Source of the DNA: Sandaracinaceae bacterium
GTDB lineage: Bacteria > Myxococcota_A > Polyangia > Polyangiales > JAFGIB01
Assembly (NCBI GenBank): GCA_017881055.1
Contig: JADGRF010000091.1
Location: 1-37,382 of the forward strand
Direction of reading: 5' to 3'
Length of the DNA: 37,382 bases
Both the position numbers and the translations under genes were made by a program. Below, piece by piece: positions 1 through 11,174 of this stretch. How positions within the stretch are numbered: position 1 is the first letter of the stretch; each line of letters begins with the position of its first letter. Below the pieces are notes generated by a model, which was not told the DNA's origin, made no database searches, and saw only the letters and a program-made list of their open reading frames with translations.

Positions 1-1
1 C

Positions 2-1840
2 AAGCAGCTGCATGATCGCTTGGTGAAGCCGGCCACGTGCGAGCCCAGCTGCGCGCTCGTGCAGCGGCTCGAGCTGGACGTGAGCCCGCGAGGTTTGCAG
101 CTGCGCGTGGAAGCTCATGCCGCCGCGGTGACCAGCGTTCGCCTGCCTGGGCCGGCCGCGTCGTGGACGCCCGCGCAGCTCACATGCGATCAAGAACCCG
201 CCGTGGTCGTGCTGCAGGACGATGGCTTTTTGCACGTGCGTCTGACACCGGGCCAACACGTGCTCGAGGCCAAGGGCCCCTTGCCGCCGAGCGACGCGTT
301 CGCGCTTGCGCTCGGCGACGCGCCGCAGCGCGCAGTCGTACACGCCGACGGCTTCGCGATCGACGGAGTGCGCGCGGACGGGCAGGTGAGCGACTCGATT
401 CAGGTGCGTCGGCTGCTACCCGCGGAAGAACACGAGCGCGCCGAGAGTGAAGCGCTCGCACCGTGGCTCGTGCTGCATCGTGACTTCGAGCTCGGCACGA
501 GCTTGCTCGTTCACTCGTCGCTCGAGCGCGTCAGCCCGTCGGGCACGCCGATCCTGGTGCGCGTGCCGCTGCTGGCGGGCGAATCGATCACCGACTCGTC
601 GCTCGAGGTCGAAGGCAACGTGGTGAACGTCGGTCTTGGTCGCGACGACAGCAAGGTCGAGTGGTCGTCGAACCTCAGCCCGCGCGATCTACTCACACTG
701 CGCGCGGCGGACGGTGCGCGCTACTCCGAGGTCTGGACGCTGCACTGCGGCGCGATCTGGCACTGCGACGCAACGGGCCTTGCGCCGATCGTGCACGTCG
801 TCGACAACCGCTGGGAGCCGCAGTTTCGTCCGTGGCCGTCCGAGACGTTGAACATCGCGCTGCAGCGGCCTCGCGCGACCGCCGGGCAGTCGGTCACGAT
901 CGACAGCGCGCAGCTCGTCGTCACGCCCGGCGTGCGCTCGCGCGCATCGCTGCTCACGCTGCACATTCGCACCAGTCGCGGCGGCCTGCAGAGCGTGACC
1001 TTGCCGAAGAGCGCACGTGTCCTGTCGTTCAAGATCGAAGACCAAGAGCGACCGTATCGTCGTGATAGAGATGCGTTGCAGTTTACGCTCAATCCCGGCA
1101 GCCAGACCGTGACCGTTTCGTTTCAGGAGCCGATCGGGATCGCCACCGTGGAGCACGCGCCGGCCGTGCGCGTGCAAGGCGGCGCAGCGAACGTGTCGGT
1201 GACGCTGAGCGTGCCGCCCGATCGCTGGCTGCTGTGGACGAGCGGGCCCGCCTGGGGTCCTGCGATCCTGTTCTGGGGTCAGCTCGCGTTCGTGCTGCTG
1301 TGCGCGTTCGTGCTGACGCTGCTGCCAGGCTCACCGCTCAGGGCGTGGCAGTGGGCGCTGCTCGGTGCAGGTTTGACCCAGGTGAGCGCTGTGGTGGCGC
1401 TGGTCGTGGTCGGCTGGTTCTTCGCGCTGCACTACCGTGCGGCCATGCCCGAACAACCGCGCATGCGCCACAACCTGATCCAGCTGGCGCTGCTGGCGTG
1501 GACCGTCGTGGTGATGAGCGCGCTCTACGCAGCCGTGCGCGCAGGCCTAATCGTGCAGCCCGACATGCAAGTGGTCGGTGCGAGCAGCGACGCGAGCTCG
1601 CTGCAGTTCTTCGTCGATCGCGTGGCCGCGGACCTGCCCGTGCCGACGCTGATCAGCGTGCCGATCTGGGCTTGGCGCGTGCTGATGCTGCTCTGGTCGC
1701 TGTGGCTCGCGAGCAGCTGCGTACGCTGGTTCCCATGGGCGCTGCGCTGCCTGCGCACCGGCGGCGGCTGGAAGAGCAAGCCGAAGAAGGTGGAGGCGGC
1801 GCCGAAGGCATCTGCGCCGAGCGTCACCCAACCTCAGTGA
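2..1840 (+). CDS. C-terminal part of a large membrane protein (5' end outside window)
   Basis: The reading frame is open to the left edge and there is no signal peptide or convincing start, so this is the 3' part of a longer gene. About the first 400 visible residues look like beta-rich extracytoplasmic domains with few cysteines. The last 200 hold four or five hydrophobic segments (around 1250-1320, 1345-1430, 1480-1550 and 1660-1740), followed by a basic, Ala/Pro-rich cytoplasmic tail. This layout, a large outer domain followed by a cluster of C-terminal membrane helices, suggests an inner-membrane protein with a periplasmic sensor or binding part. I do not recognise the family. It ends 7 bp inside the convergent gene on the other strand. 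Confidence 0.8.
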   Translation, partial: KQLHDRLVKPATCEPSCALVQRLELDVSPRGLQLRVEAHAAAVTSVRLPGPAASWTPAQLTCDQEPAVVVLQDDGFLHVRLTPGQHVLEAKGPLPPSDAFALALGDAPQRAVVHADGFAIDGVRADGQVSDSIQVRRLLPAEEHERAESEALAPWLVLHRDFELGTSLLVHSSLERVSPSGTPILVRVPLLAGESITDSSLEVEGNVVNVGLGRDDSKVEWSSNLSPRDLLTLRAADGARYSEVWTLHCGAIWHCDATGLAPIVHVVDNRWEPQFRPWPSETLNIALQRPRATAGQSVTIDSAQLVVTPGVRSRASLLTLHIRTSRGGLQSVTLPKSARVLSFKIEDQERPYRRDRDALQFTLNPGSQTVTVSFQEPIGIATVEHAPAVRVQGGAANVSVTLSVPPDRWLLWTSGPAWGPAILFWGQLAFVLLCAFVLTLLPGSPLRAWQWALLGAGLTQVSAVVALVVVGWFFALHYRAAMPEQPRMRHNLIQLALLAWTVVVMSALYAAVRAGLIVQPDMQVVGASSDASSLQFFVDRVAADLPVPTLISVPIWAWRVLMLLWSLWLASSCVRWFPWALRCLRTGGGWKSKPKKVEAAPKASAPSVTQPQ

Positions 1841-2619
1841 CGACTCAGCATCGTGAAGAAGAACAGTAGATAGCTGCCGCAGCAGCAGGTTCCGAGCAGC
1901 ACCGCAGGCACACCGATGATTGCCAGCGCGGTCAACGCCGAGACGCGGCCCTGCGCCGAGATCACGAACACGGTCACCACGACGTGGTAGACGAGCACGA
2001 GCGTGCCGATCACAGGCACGACGTACAGCCCGTTGAGTCCGCTCGCGTAGCACAGGATGCGAAACATGCTCTCGTAGCGCAGGCCTTCTGCGCCGAACAC
2101 GCGCGCTGATCCAGTCAGCACGCCGGCCCAGACCGTCAGGTACGCGAGCACGCTGCCGAGCGCGGTCGCGAAGTACGTGACGAACACCGCCACTGCGCCA
2201 ATCAGCGACACCGCGTCGCCTTGTTTGCTGGTCGCGAAGAGCGGCGCGTGCATCATCGCGCCGATGAAGAGCACGCCGATCGCCGCGACGATCACGCTGG
2301 CGAGCAGGTTCGGCAGCAGTGCGAACGTCAGCGGCGCACGGAAGCCGCCTTGCAGGGGCAGCTCGGACGCGAACCGTGGCAGTTCCGTGATCGAGCTGCG
2401 CACCGTGTCGAAGAAGCGCTGACCCCGCCCGAGCGACATATCTTCCCAGGCTACGTAACGTCGGCGCGCCTCGCAGTTCTTGCAGAACGACAGTCCACCC
2501 GGACTCGCGCATGCGCCGCAGAAGAACGCCCCGCAGCGCTCGCACGTTCCGACGGCGGCTCGCGTCGGGTGCTCCGCGCACATGGGCACGCCCGTCGCAG
2601 CATTGTCAGTTGTGCTCAT
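1834..2619 (-). CDS. Yip1-like membrane protein with N-terminal zinc-binding domain
   Basis: The 261-residue protein starts with Cys/His pairs at C14-H17, C26-C29, C34-C37 and C46-C49, a B-box/zinc-ribbon-like arrangement seen on many myxobacterial proteins. A linker follows, then five or so hydrophobic segments from about residue 95 to the end (for example around NLLASVIVAAIGVLF and the C-terminal IIGVPAVLLG stretch). The layout matches Yip1-domain proteins, which are integral membrane proteins of poorly known function in bacteria. The ATG is separated by only 32 bp from the divergent small gene at 2652, so the two probably share a promoter region. The 3' end overlaps the convergent upstream gene by 7 bp. 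The Yip1 assignment is family inference from topology and the zinc domain. Confidence 0.8.
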   Translation of the reverse strand: MSTTDNAATGVPMCAEHPTRAAVGTCERCGAFFCGACASPGGLSFCKNCEARRRYVAWEDMSLGRGQRFFDTVRSSITELPRFASELPLQGGFRAPLTFALLPNLLASVIVAAIGVLFIGAMMHAPLFATSKQGDAVSLIGAVAVFVTYFATALGSVLAYLTVWAGVLTGSARVFGAEGLRYESMFRILCYASGLNGLYVVPVIGTLVLVYHVVVTVFVISAQGRVSALTALAIIGVPAVLLGTCCCGSYLLFFFTMLSRH

Positions 2620-2651
2620 TGCTGTAGGATTGGAGCGACTTTAGGGGGAGA

Positions 2652-2876
2652 GTGCAAGTGCAGCCAACGGATGCAGAGCTACCGCCAGCGCCTGCGCAGT
2701 CCATCGCGGGCGTTTTTGCGTATCGCGAGCGGCGTGTGGGTCGCAGCCTGTTGGCTACGCTGTGTCTCGCCGGGATTGTCGTGGAGCTCGACTATCTGAC
2801 GGCGGCGCTGTACCTGCGGCGTACCGAGGTGATCGCGTACTTCGAGCCGCCTGTGTTGAGCGGCGTCGCCGGCTGA
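2652..2876 (+). CDS. small hypothetical protein with one hydrophobic segment
   Basis: A 74-residue protein starting at GTG. The start is chosen because a good Shine-Dalgarno run (AGGGGGAG, 2643-2650) sits directly upstream, and a TAGGAT -10-like hexamer lies at 2624-2629. The middle holds a hydrophobic stretch (around RSLLATLCLAGIVVEL), preceded by arginines, so it may be a single-pass membrane protein. No family is recognised. The next gene starts 7 bp after its stop, so the two are probably co-transcribed. Confidence 0.6.
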   Translation: MQVQPTDAELPPAPAQSIAGVFAYRERRVGRSLLATLCLAGIVVELDYLTAALYLRRTEVIAYFEPPVLSGVAG

Positions 2877-2883
2877 CCGCAGG

Positions 2884-3390
2884 GTGGACGACCTGATCAT
2901 GAAGCGCGGCCTCGTGACGATCGGCGTACTGGCTGTGATTGCCGCGAGCTGGGGAGCGACGCTGCTGCGCCCGCGCCATGCGCTGCGCTCGGTTTCACCA
3001 CGACGCGCGCCGGTTGCGGTCGCTCCCGCGGCGCTCGATGAACCCGAGCGAGGCGCGCAGCCCCCCGCTGCGGCGAGCGCAGCACCGCCGCCAGCCGCTG
3101 CTGCGGTTGCTCCGGTTGCAGCTGGCAGCAACACAGCGCGCGGCCCTCTGCCAGCCGGGGATGCCCGCGCCGCCGCTCTCGAGTCGGCTCGAAACGTTCT
3201 CACCGTAGAGCAGGACCAGCTGCGCGCGTTCGATCGCGAGGCCGAGCGGGATGGCGCTCCGCGCGAGCCTGAGCAGCTGCATCTGCGTGAGCTGTTGCGC
3301 AAGCGCCTGCTGGCAAGGATCGCCCGGGACCAGCGCAGGATCAGCTACTTGGAGGCGCAGCCACCTCTGGTAGCGCCTCCCGGCGGGTAG
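2884..3390 (+). CDS. hypothetical membrane-anchored protein with Ala/Pro linker
   Basis: A 168-residue protein. After a few residues it has an uncleaved-looking anchor (KRGLVTIGVLAVIAASWGA), then an Ala/Pro-rich low-complexity linker (residues about 35-95) and a charged, helical C-terminus rich in Glu, Gln and Arg that could form a coiled coil. Two starts are possible: GTG 2884, which gives the longer form, or ATG 2899, which begins MKRGLVT and looks more like a normal signal-anchor start. No family is recognised. Its place 7 bp behind the small membrane protein suggests that the two act together at the inner membrane. Confidence 0.6.
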   Translation: MDDLIMKRGLVTIGVLAVIAASWGATLLRPRHALRSVSPRRAPVAVAPAALDEPERGAQPPAAASAAPPPAAAAVAPVAAGSNTARGPLPAGDARAAALESARNVLTVEQDQLRAFDREAERDGAPREPEQLHLRELLRKRLLARIARDQRRISYLEAQPPLVAPPGG

Positions 3391-3499
3391 CGTCATGGCC
3401 GATGGCGCGAATGGCGTTTTCGCACTAGGTATGGCGGGCAAACCCGCGGCCGCGGCCGTTTTATCCGGTGCACCGGGCGTTGTAGAGGGATCTTTCACC

Positions 3500-4192
3500 A
3501 TGTCGCGCGTACTTCGCTTTTCGCTGGCCGTGCTGGCTGCTACGCAGCTCGGCGCCTGCACTTTCCTGGACGATTTCGGCACGTTCCACGCATCGAAGGA
3601 TGGCGGGCTGGCGGCCAACGACGGGCCAGACGGAGCCATGAACGGGGTCGCGGGCAAGGCCGGCGTCGACGCCGGGCACGACGCGGGCAGCGGTCCGGTC
3701 CTCAACTGCAGCAACTTCGCGGCGTGCGGTGGCGGCGTCCTGGGCTCGTGGACGGTCACCTCCAGCTGCCTGTCCGTGCCGCCGCAGACGATCACGGGTT
3801 GCCCGGCCGCGACCGTCACGGTCTCGAAGGGCAAGGTCACCGGCACGTTCTCGTTCAAGGCCGACAACACATACACGCTGGCGCTGGTGACGTCCGAGAC
3901 CGTGCACACGTTCGTGCCGAAGTCGTGCCTCAACCCCGGCGCGACCTGCCCAGACATCGATCCCAACAATCCGGGCAACGTGGTGGACACCGGCACGGCG
4001 TGCACCGAGAGCCAGGACATCACGCAGCCCTCGAGCGAGCAGGGCGACTACCAGGTCGTCGGCACGCAAGTGCTGATGACTCCGTCCAATGGTGCAGCTG
4101 ACATGCCGGTCGATTTCTGCGTCCGCAACGGTGTGTTCGTGGGCCGGCAGGGCGCGGCGGACGGCAGCATCGTGACGTTTTTCGCCAAGTAG
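3500..4192 (+). CDS. secreted lipoprotein, unknown function
   Basis: The start is the ATG at 3500, preceded by GAGGGA (3485-3490). It opens with a lipoprotein signal ending in the lipobox LGAC, lipidated Cys at residue 20. A longer in-frame start at 3395 would bury the signal, so I reject it. A Gly/Asp-rich spacer is followed by a domain of about 150 residues with several cysteines. It begins GSWTVTSSC, then has alternating strand-like segments (GTFSFKADNTYTLALVT) and ends GSIVTFFAK. This resembles small lipocalin/calycin-like beta-barrels found on myxobacterial lipoproteins, but that is only a fold guess. The mature length is about 210 residues, probably anchored in the outer membrane. Confidence 0.8.
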   Translation: MSRVLRFSLAVLAATQLGACTFLDDFGTFHASKDGGLAANDGPDGAMNGVAGKAGVDAGHDAGSGPVLNCSNFAACGGGVLGSWTVTSSCLSVPPQTITGCPAATVTVSKGKVTGTFSFKADNTYTLALVTSETVHTFVPKSCLNPGATCPDIDPNNPGNVVDTGTACTESQDITQPSSEQGDYQVVGTQVLMTPSNGAADMPVDFCVRNGVFVGRQGAADGSIVTFFAK

Positions 4193-4204
4193 CCCGCCTC
4201 GGGC
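4192..4204 (+). terminator. short GC hairpin after lipoprotein gene
   Basis: GCCCG, a 3-nt loop and CGGGC begin at the last base of the stop codon. The stem is short and there is no T-run, so this is only a possible terminator. Confidence 0.3.
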
Positions 4205-4248
4205 CTGGCTGGTCGAACCGTTTCACTCGGCCGCGCGTACAGCTTGGC

Positions 4249-4476
4249 ATGCAGCCGATCACGCGCTTCTTTCACCCGGTGTTGCCTGCGAACGAGCTCG
4301 CACGTGGGCCTGTCCGCGTGCTGCTCGATGGTCAGCCGTACGCGTTGTGGCGTGATGCGAGCGGTCGCCCGGCGGCCGTGGTCGACGCCTGCCCGCACCG
4401 CTTGTCGCCGCTCTCGCAGGGCTTCGTACGACCCGACGGACGGATTGCCTGCAGTTACCACGGCTGGCATTTCGAG
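4249..4476 (+). pseudogene. truncated Rieske [2Fe-2S] oxygenase, N-terminal remnant
   Basis: The frame from ATG 4249 reads as the N-terminus of a ring-hydroxylating-type Rieske oxygenase. Residues 48-50 are C-P-H and residues 68-71 are C-S-Y-H, giving the CxH-x17-CxxH cluster motif, and YHGWHFE closes the Rieske domain. After residue 76 the similarity stops abruptly. The frame then runs as an antisense shadow through the SDR gene, and neither other forward frame resumes the oxygenase. The roughly 250-residue catalytic domain with the mononuclear iron site is absent, so no functional oxygenase can be made. The first 76 codons are intact. I read this as a deletion remnant. The alternative, a free-standing Rieske ferredoxin, is unlikely because the frame has no early stop of its own. 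Confidence 0.75.
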
Positions 4477-4533
4477 GTTTCCGCGCGCGCGTCAGCTGCC
4501 ACCCAGAGCCCGTCAGTCAGCGATCCCGTTCAA

Positions 4534-5319
4534 CTACGCGCGTCGAGGCATCATGAACGGCGGCTTGGTCTCCGCCTCGCCCATGTCTTGGGCGGCGTAG
4601 TAGTCGACGATCATCTTCTGCGCGCCCTCGCGCGTGTACACGTCGGCGCGCGGGTTCTTGATGACCCCGGCGATCACGTCGGCGATTTCCTGCGCGGTTT
4701 GCGAGCCTGGAATCGCGCGCGAGTCGACGCCGCCGTGCAGCGCGCTGAGGCCGAAGTCGGTCTGGACCACGCCGGGATGCACGACGGATACGTGGATGTC
4801 GGGGTAGTCGGCGCGCAGCTCCATGCGCAGGTTGGCGCTGAGCGAGTTCATGGCGTGCTTGGCGGCGCAGTACGCCGAGCGAAACGCGGCCATCGGGATG
4901 CGGCCGAGCAGCGACGAGATGTTGATGATGTGGCCGCGCTTGTTCGCTTGGAAATGCGGCAGCACGGCCTGCATGCCGTAGAGTACCGACTTCACGTTGA
5001 CCAGCATCATCTCGTCGAAGTCTTCGTCGCGCAGCTGCGAGACGTTGCGCGTGATGCCACGTCCGGCGTTGTTGACGAGCACGTCGAGCTGGCCGAAGCG
5101 GGCGAGCGCTTGTTCCACGGCGCGCTTAAAATCAGCGCGCTTGGTGACGTCGGCGACGACGGCCAGCGCGTCTTTGCCGCAGCGCGCGGCTACCGCGTTC
5201 AGCTCGGGTTCACGTCGCGCGAGCAGCACGACGCGCGCGCCTTGCTTGGCAACCGTCTCTGCGAGCGTGGCGCCGATGCCCGAGCTCGCTCCCGTGATCA
5301 TGATTACGCGATCTTTCAT
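4534..5319 (-). CDS. short-chain dehydrogenase/reductase (SDR)
   Basis: A 261-residue classical SDR. The N-terminal TGASSGIG binds the dinucleotide, NNAG and the Ser of NISS are present, and the catalytic pair is in YCAAK. The length is normal for the family. It would catalyse NAD(P)-dependent oxidation or reduction of an alcohol or carbonyl; the substrate cannot be told from sequence. The start is the ATG at 5319. It has no clear Shine-Dalgarno site but has TACGCT seven bases upstream, so it may be leaderless. The longer open frame upstream is only a shadow of the mobA-like gene. The 3' end abuts the Rieske remnant on the other strand. Confidence 0.9.
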   Translation of the reverse strand: MKDRVIMITGASSGIGATLAETVAKQGARVVLLARREPELNAVAARCGKDALAVVADVTKRADFKRAVEQALARFGQLDVLVNNAGRGITRNVSQLRDEDFDEMMLVNVKSVLYGMQAVLPHFQANKRGHIINISSLLGRIPMAAFRSAYCAAKHAMNSLSANLRMELRADYPDIHVSVVHPGVVQTDFGLSALHGGVDSRAIPGSQTAQEIADVIAGVIKNPRADVYTREGAQKMIVDYYAAQDMGEAETKPPFMMPRRA

Positions 5320-5360
5320 GGGCGCGAGCGTAGCAGCGCCCCGGGTCGCGCGCCCAGGGT

Positions 5361-5957
5361 TCACGGTTCGATGTCGGCGGGGTAATCCCAGTCGCGGAGC
5401 TGCGCGTGCTCGGCGTCGTCTAGCAGCAGCTCGGTGCACGGCAGACGCGCGAAGAGCTGCTGAAACGAGCGCTCTCCGGCTGCCAGCGTGGCCTCGAGCG
5501 CGGGGCGGACGAGCCGCGGATCGTAGCGGGCGAACAGCGCCTGCCACTTGCCGGTCGCGCGGTCGCGGGGCGCCAGCACGGCCGCGGGGCGTGGGTCGTA
5601 GGCCAGCTTCTTCAGCAGCTCGGCGTCGAGATACGGCATGTCGCAGGCCAGCGCCAGCGCGGGGCGTGGATCGGCGTGTGCGAGCAGGGCCGCGAGCCCG
5701 CCCAAGGGGCCGATGCCGGCGGGTCGGTCGTGCAGACCGAGCAGTGTTGCAGCTGACGGAGGCAAGTCGGAGGCGCGGGCGTCGCCGATCAACACGACGG
5801 GTAGGCCCGCGGCTTCGGCCAGGCGCAAGAGGCGTGCGCCGAGCGGCTCGCCGCTGCCGGGCGCCGGCAAGAGAGCCTTGGCGGCACCGCCCATGCGCCG
5901 ACCCTTGCCGCCCACGAAGAGGCCCAGCACCGGCGCGCGCGGCGAGTCCTGAATCAC
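5361..5957 (-). CDS. mobA: MobA-like molybdenum cofactor guanylyltransferase
   Basis: A 198-residue nucleotidyltransferase of the MobA/GlmU-like fold. The N-terminus has the signature GGKGRRMG-x3-K (residues 16-27), which binds GTP and the pterin phosphate, and CDMPYLD further on is the metal-binding Asp motif of MobA. MobA attaches GMP to molybdopterin to make the bis-MGD cofactor in the cytoplasm. The start is the GTG at 5957; no strong ribosome binding site is visible. There are no other molybdenum cofactor genes in the window, so the context does not confirm MobA over the related MocA/MobA-like enzymes. The two neighbouring genes, SDR and mobA, run the same way with a 41-bp gap and may be co-transcribed. 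Confidence 0.8.
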   Translation of the reverse strand: MIQDSPRAPVLGLFVGGKGRRMGGAAKALLPAPGSGEPLGARLLRLAEAAGLPVVLIGDARASDLPPSAATLLGLHDRPAGIGPLGGLAALLAHADPRPALALACDMPYLDAELLKKLAYDPRPAAVLAPRDRATGKWQALFARYDPRLVRPALEATLAAGERSFQQLFARLPCTELLLDDAEHAQLRDWDYPADIEP

Positions 5958-6090
5958 GCTCGGTCATTTAGACCGCTTACCGGCGCACGGCAAGGATTCA
6001 ACGGAGGCGGGATCGCTCCCGATGCGCGAGCAGGGCCAGGCGTTCGTTTCTTCCCGTCTTGCCGCCTTCCTGTGATTCTGTCGGCGCAGC

Positions 6091-7914
6091 ATGGCCCTGC
6101 TCGGAAAAACCTCGCGCGCTGCGCGTGCAGTCTCGCTCGGGCCGTTCGCGGCGGCGCTGGCACCGCTGCTCTACGCGGCGCTGCGCGCGGCAGCGCACGG
6201 TCATCTTGGTTCCAGCGAGGTCACGCGCGCGGTGCTCGGCGATGACCCTCGTGCCTGGCACACGCCCAGCATGCTGCTGGCCAAGGCCTGTACGCTCGTG
6301 CCGCTCGGCCCGCTTTCGTTGCGCGTTGCGACCGCATCGGCGCTCGCGCTCGCGCTGGCTGCGCGCGCCCTGTACCGCAGCATCGACATCCTGCTGCGTG
6401 CGCAGGGTGTCGCGCACGAAGCGTTGATTCAGCCGCTCGCGCTCGGAGTCACGCTGTTCACCTGCGGTGCGCCGGCGTTGTTCCTGCAAGGCGTGCTGCC
6501 CGAGGCCTACGCGCTGCAGATGGCGCTCGCGCTCCTGTGCCTGTCGCGGCTCGCGGAGCTCGAGGCCAGCTGGCCATCGCACGATCTGCGGCCGCTCTAC
6601 GCCGCCGCGGTTGCGTTCGGGTTGTGCGCGGCGAACGATCTTCGCTCCGCGCTCGTGCTGCTTCCCGCAGCGCTGCCCACGCTCTCGCGCGTGCTGCATG
6701 CCAAGAACGGCGAGCCGCTCGCCCGTGCGCTCGCCCTCGCGGTGTTCGCGGGTGGCGGCAGCGCGATCGGGCTCTGTTTCGTGCACGCGGAACCCGGAGA
6801 GCTTGCCGTCGGCGTGAGCACCGTCGCCTCCGCGACGCCGGCTCCGCTCGTGATCGTGCGTGCCTTCGCGCAGGAGCTGGGCCTGTTCGCGCTGATCGTC
6901 GGCTTTGGCGCCGTGGCCGCGCTGCAAACGCCCGGTGTGCGACGCGTGGCGGTGCTCTGGACCAGCGCGGCGGTGGCCCCGCTGTTGCTCTACGGCCTGT
7001 TCGCGCATTCGTCGGAGGCGCGCGCGGGCCTCGGCTTCATCGCATACAGCTTGCCCGCTAGCGCGGTGCTCGCCGCTGCGCTGCCGGGTGCGCTGCTTGC
7101 GCCGGATGGACGCAGTCGCGAGCGCGTGAGCCGCGGTCAGCTGGGTGCGCTGCTCGTGCTGCTCGCCATCGGCGCGCTGCGCCTGCATCACAGCGCGAGC
7201 GAGACGCGCACGCCCACGTTCACGTTTCTCGACAGCTGGAGCGCACGCGCGCGGCTGCGCCTGCCTGCTCGTGCGCTGCTCCTTTTGCGCGACGGCAATG
7301 CGGCGCACATGCTCTCCGCGCTCGAGGCCGAAGACGCCACCAGGCCGGATCTGCGTGTCTTGCCGCTCTGGCTGTTCGACCATGAAAAGCAAGCGTGGGA
7401 GCTCGCCAGCCGCGATCCCGAGCTGCGCGCTCTTTTGCGCACGTACCTGCTCGAGGGTGAGCTGTCGCCGGCCGAGCTCGAGACGCTGGCCGCGCGTCGG
7501 CCCGTCCTGCTCGACCTGGACGCCCGCACGCCACCTGGGCTGTACGAGTCGTTGCAGCTGACGGAGCTGTTCTACGAAGTCACGGGTGCGGGTGTGAGCA
7601 AGACGGAAGAGCGCGCGTCTGCTGCGGCATTTCACGAAGACTTCGCGGCGCTGCGCGAGGCCGTGCGCGCCGAGCCCGCGGACACGGCTGCGCGCGATCG
7701 CTTGGCCGAGCTTTCTTGGGCCGCGGCGCTCTATTTTGCGGGCGTCGGGGATCGCGACAGCGCGCGCGCTGCGATTGCAGATGGTCGCGAGCTAGCGCGA
7801 ACGCGCTCGGGCTGGGATGCGCTGAGCGCGTTGCTCGGCGGTCCTAGCGCGCGCGGGCCGATCGACGTGCGCGGCTTTCTGCCCGATGACGGCACGGGCA
7901 GCGCGGTCGAGTGA
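6091..7914 (+). CDS. polytopic membrane protein, DUF2723/GT-C-like
   Basis: A 607-residue protein with about ten hydrophobic segments between residues 15 and 375 and a soluble C-terminal part. The segment after the first helix (GSSEVTRAVLG..HTPSMLLAKACTLVPLG) resembles the acidic first loop and following helix of DUF2723 membrane proteins, which are thought to be GT-C-type glycosyltransferases, but the usual HPPG motif is degraded. The C-terminal 200 residues are mainly helical, with a TPR-like part near residues 515-590. It may transfer sugars from a lipid carrier at the membrane; this is family inference and weak. The start is ATG 6091, with no obvious ribosome binding site. It ends 6 bp from the convergent DUF2378 gene. 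Confidence 0.7.
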   Translation: MALLGKTSRAARAVSLGPFAAALAPLLYAALRAAAHGHLGSSEVTRAVLGDDPRAWHTPSMLLAKACTLVPLGPLSLRVATASALALALAARALYRSIDILLRAQGVAHEALIQPLALGVTLFTCGAPALFLQGVLPEAYALQMALALLCLSRLAELEASWPSHDLRPLYAAAVAFGLCAANDLRSALVLLPAALPTLSRVLHAKNGEPLARALALAVFAGGGSAIGLCFVHAEPGELAVGVSTVASATPAPLVIVRAFAQELGLFALIVGFGAVAALQTPGVRRVAVLWTSAAVAPLLLYGLFAHSSEARAGLGFIAYSLPASAVLAAALPGALLAPDGRSRERVSRGQLGALLVLLAIGALRLHHSASETRTPTFTFLDSWSARARLRLPARALLLLRDGNAAHMLSALEAEDATRPDLRVLPLWLFDHEKQAWELASRDPELRALLRTYLLEGELSPAELETLAARRPVLLDLDARTPPGLYESLQLTELFYEVTGAGVSKTEERASAAAFHEDFAALREAVRAEPADTAARDRLAELSWAAALYFAGVGDRDSARAAIADGRELARTRSGWDALSALLGGPSARGPIDVRGFLPDDGTGSAVE

Positions 7915-7920
7915 GCGCGC

Positions 7921-8399
7921 TCAGCCAGTGGTCTGCACGTCGAGCGTGAGCTCGTGGCCGGCATGCTGCAGCGAGATGCGCGGCTCGGTGCCATAGTGCA
8001 AAAGGACGCCCTCGAGCTGTCCGACATGGTACTCGGGTAGGCCGTGGAACTCCCTGAACTCGATGCGCAGGCTGTGCTCGTCCAGCTCGTGCACGAGCAC
8101 GGGGCCGCTGCGCGTGACGCGTGCGTACACCTCGGGCACGCGCAAGAGGGTGCTGCGGGCATCGCCGGCGACTGCCAGCACGACCTTGCCGATCATCGAG
8201 TCAGTGAAGATGGCGAAGTCTTTCCGCGCGATGCGCCGGATGCCTTCGCGCAGCGGCATGTCGCGGAAGCGCGCGGCCGCCGCTGCCACGCACAGCCGCA
8301 CGTAGTCCGACTGCGGGTAGTCGTGGAACGGCGTATCACGCTCTCGAAGTCGATCGAGCCGGTGAGGGACGTGCCGATGCGGGTGGGCTCACTGTGCAT
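7921..8399 (-). pseudogene. DUF2378 (TIGR02265) family gene with a disrupted N-terminus
   Basis: The frame from about 8340 down to 7921 encodes the typical second part of a DUF2378 protein: FHDYP..DYVRL, then PLREGIRRIARKDFAIF, a SMIGKVVLAVAGD block and the closing beta-rich segment. Intact members are about 180-200 residues. The N-terminal residues expected before FHDYP lie in another frame, starting at ATG 8399 (MHSEPTRIGTSLTG). The two frames meet around 8335-8345, and the conserved linking segment of roughly 40 residues is missing. In the main frame a TGA lies just upstream (near 8392). This looks like an internal deletion plus frameshift. A short functional protein starting at a downstream codon (about 8301, 126 residues) cannot be excluded. 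The function of the family is unknown. Confidence 0.6.
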
Positions 8400-8529
8400 C
8401 TGGTCCAAGCACCAGCGTAGCTCGATTGCCGGGCGTCGAGCAGCTTGAAAAGCGTGGTGGACGCAAAGGCTGTCCCCCGCTTGATCCCCGTTGAGGCGTG
8501 GTTACCTTGCGAAGTGGAGGGAAGCTCAA

Positions 8530-11122
<2,593 letters not shown>

Positions 11123-11130
<8 letters not shown>

Positions 11131-11160
11131 CGGCCGGGGCTCAGCGCGGCCGCTATTCGG
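11123..11160 (+). terminator. strong 14-bp hairpin at the end of clpB
   Basis: A perfect inverted repeat: the arms are 11123-11136 and 11147-11160, with a 10-base loop. The left arm contains the clpB stop codon. There is no T-run after it, so it may be a Rho-assisted or bidirectional terminator or a 3'-end stabiliser. It ends 14 bp before the next start codon, so it could also affect expression of that gene. Confidence 0.65.
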
Positions 11161-11174
11161 TGTAGGATGCGCGC

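Noticed and set aside
4484..5385. Continuation of the Rieske reading frame to 5385 as a 378-residue protein
   Set aside because: Beyond residue 76 the sequence is the antisense of the SDR gene, shows no oxygenase features and no plausible composition.
8444..8478. CTTGAAA followed by a C-run upstream of clpB as a sigma-32 promoter
   Set aside because: The gap between the two parts is 23 bp, far longer than the 11-16 bp of a heat-shock promoter, and the second part is not CCCCAT-like enough.
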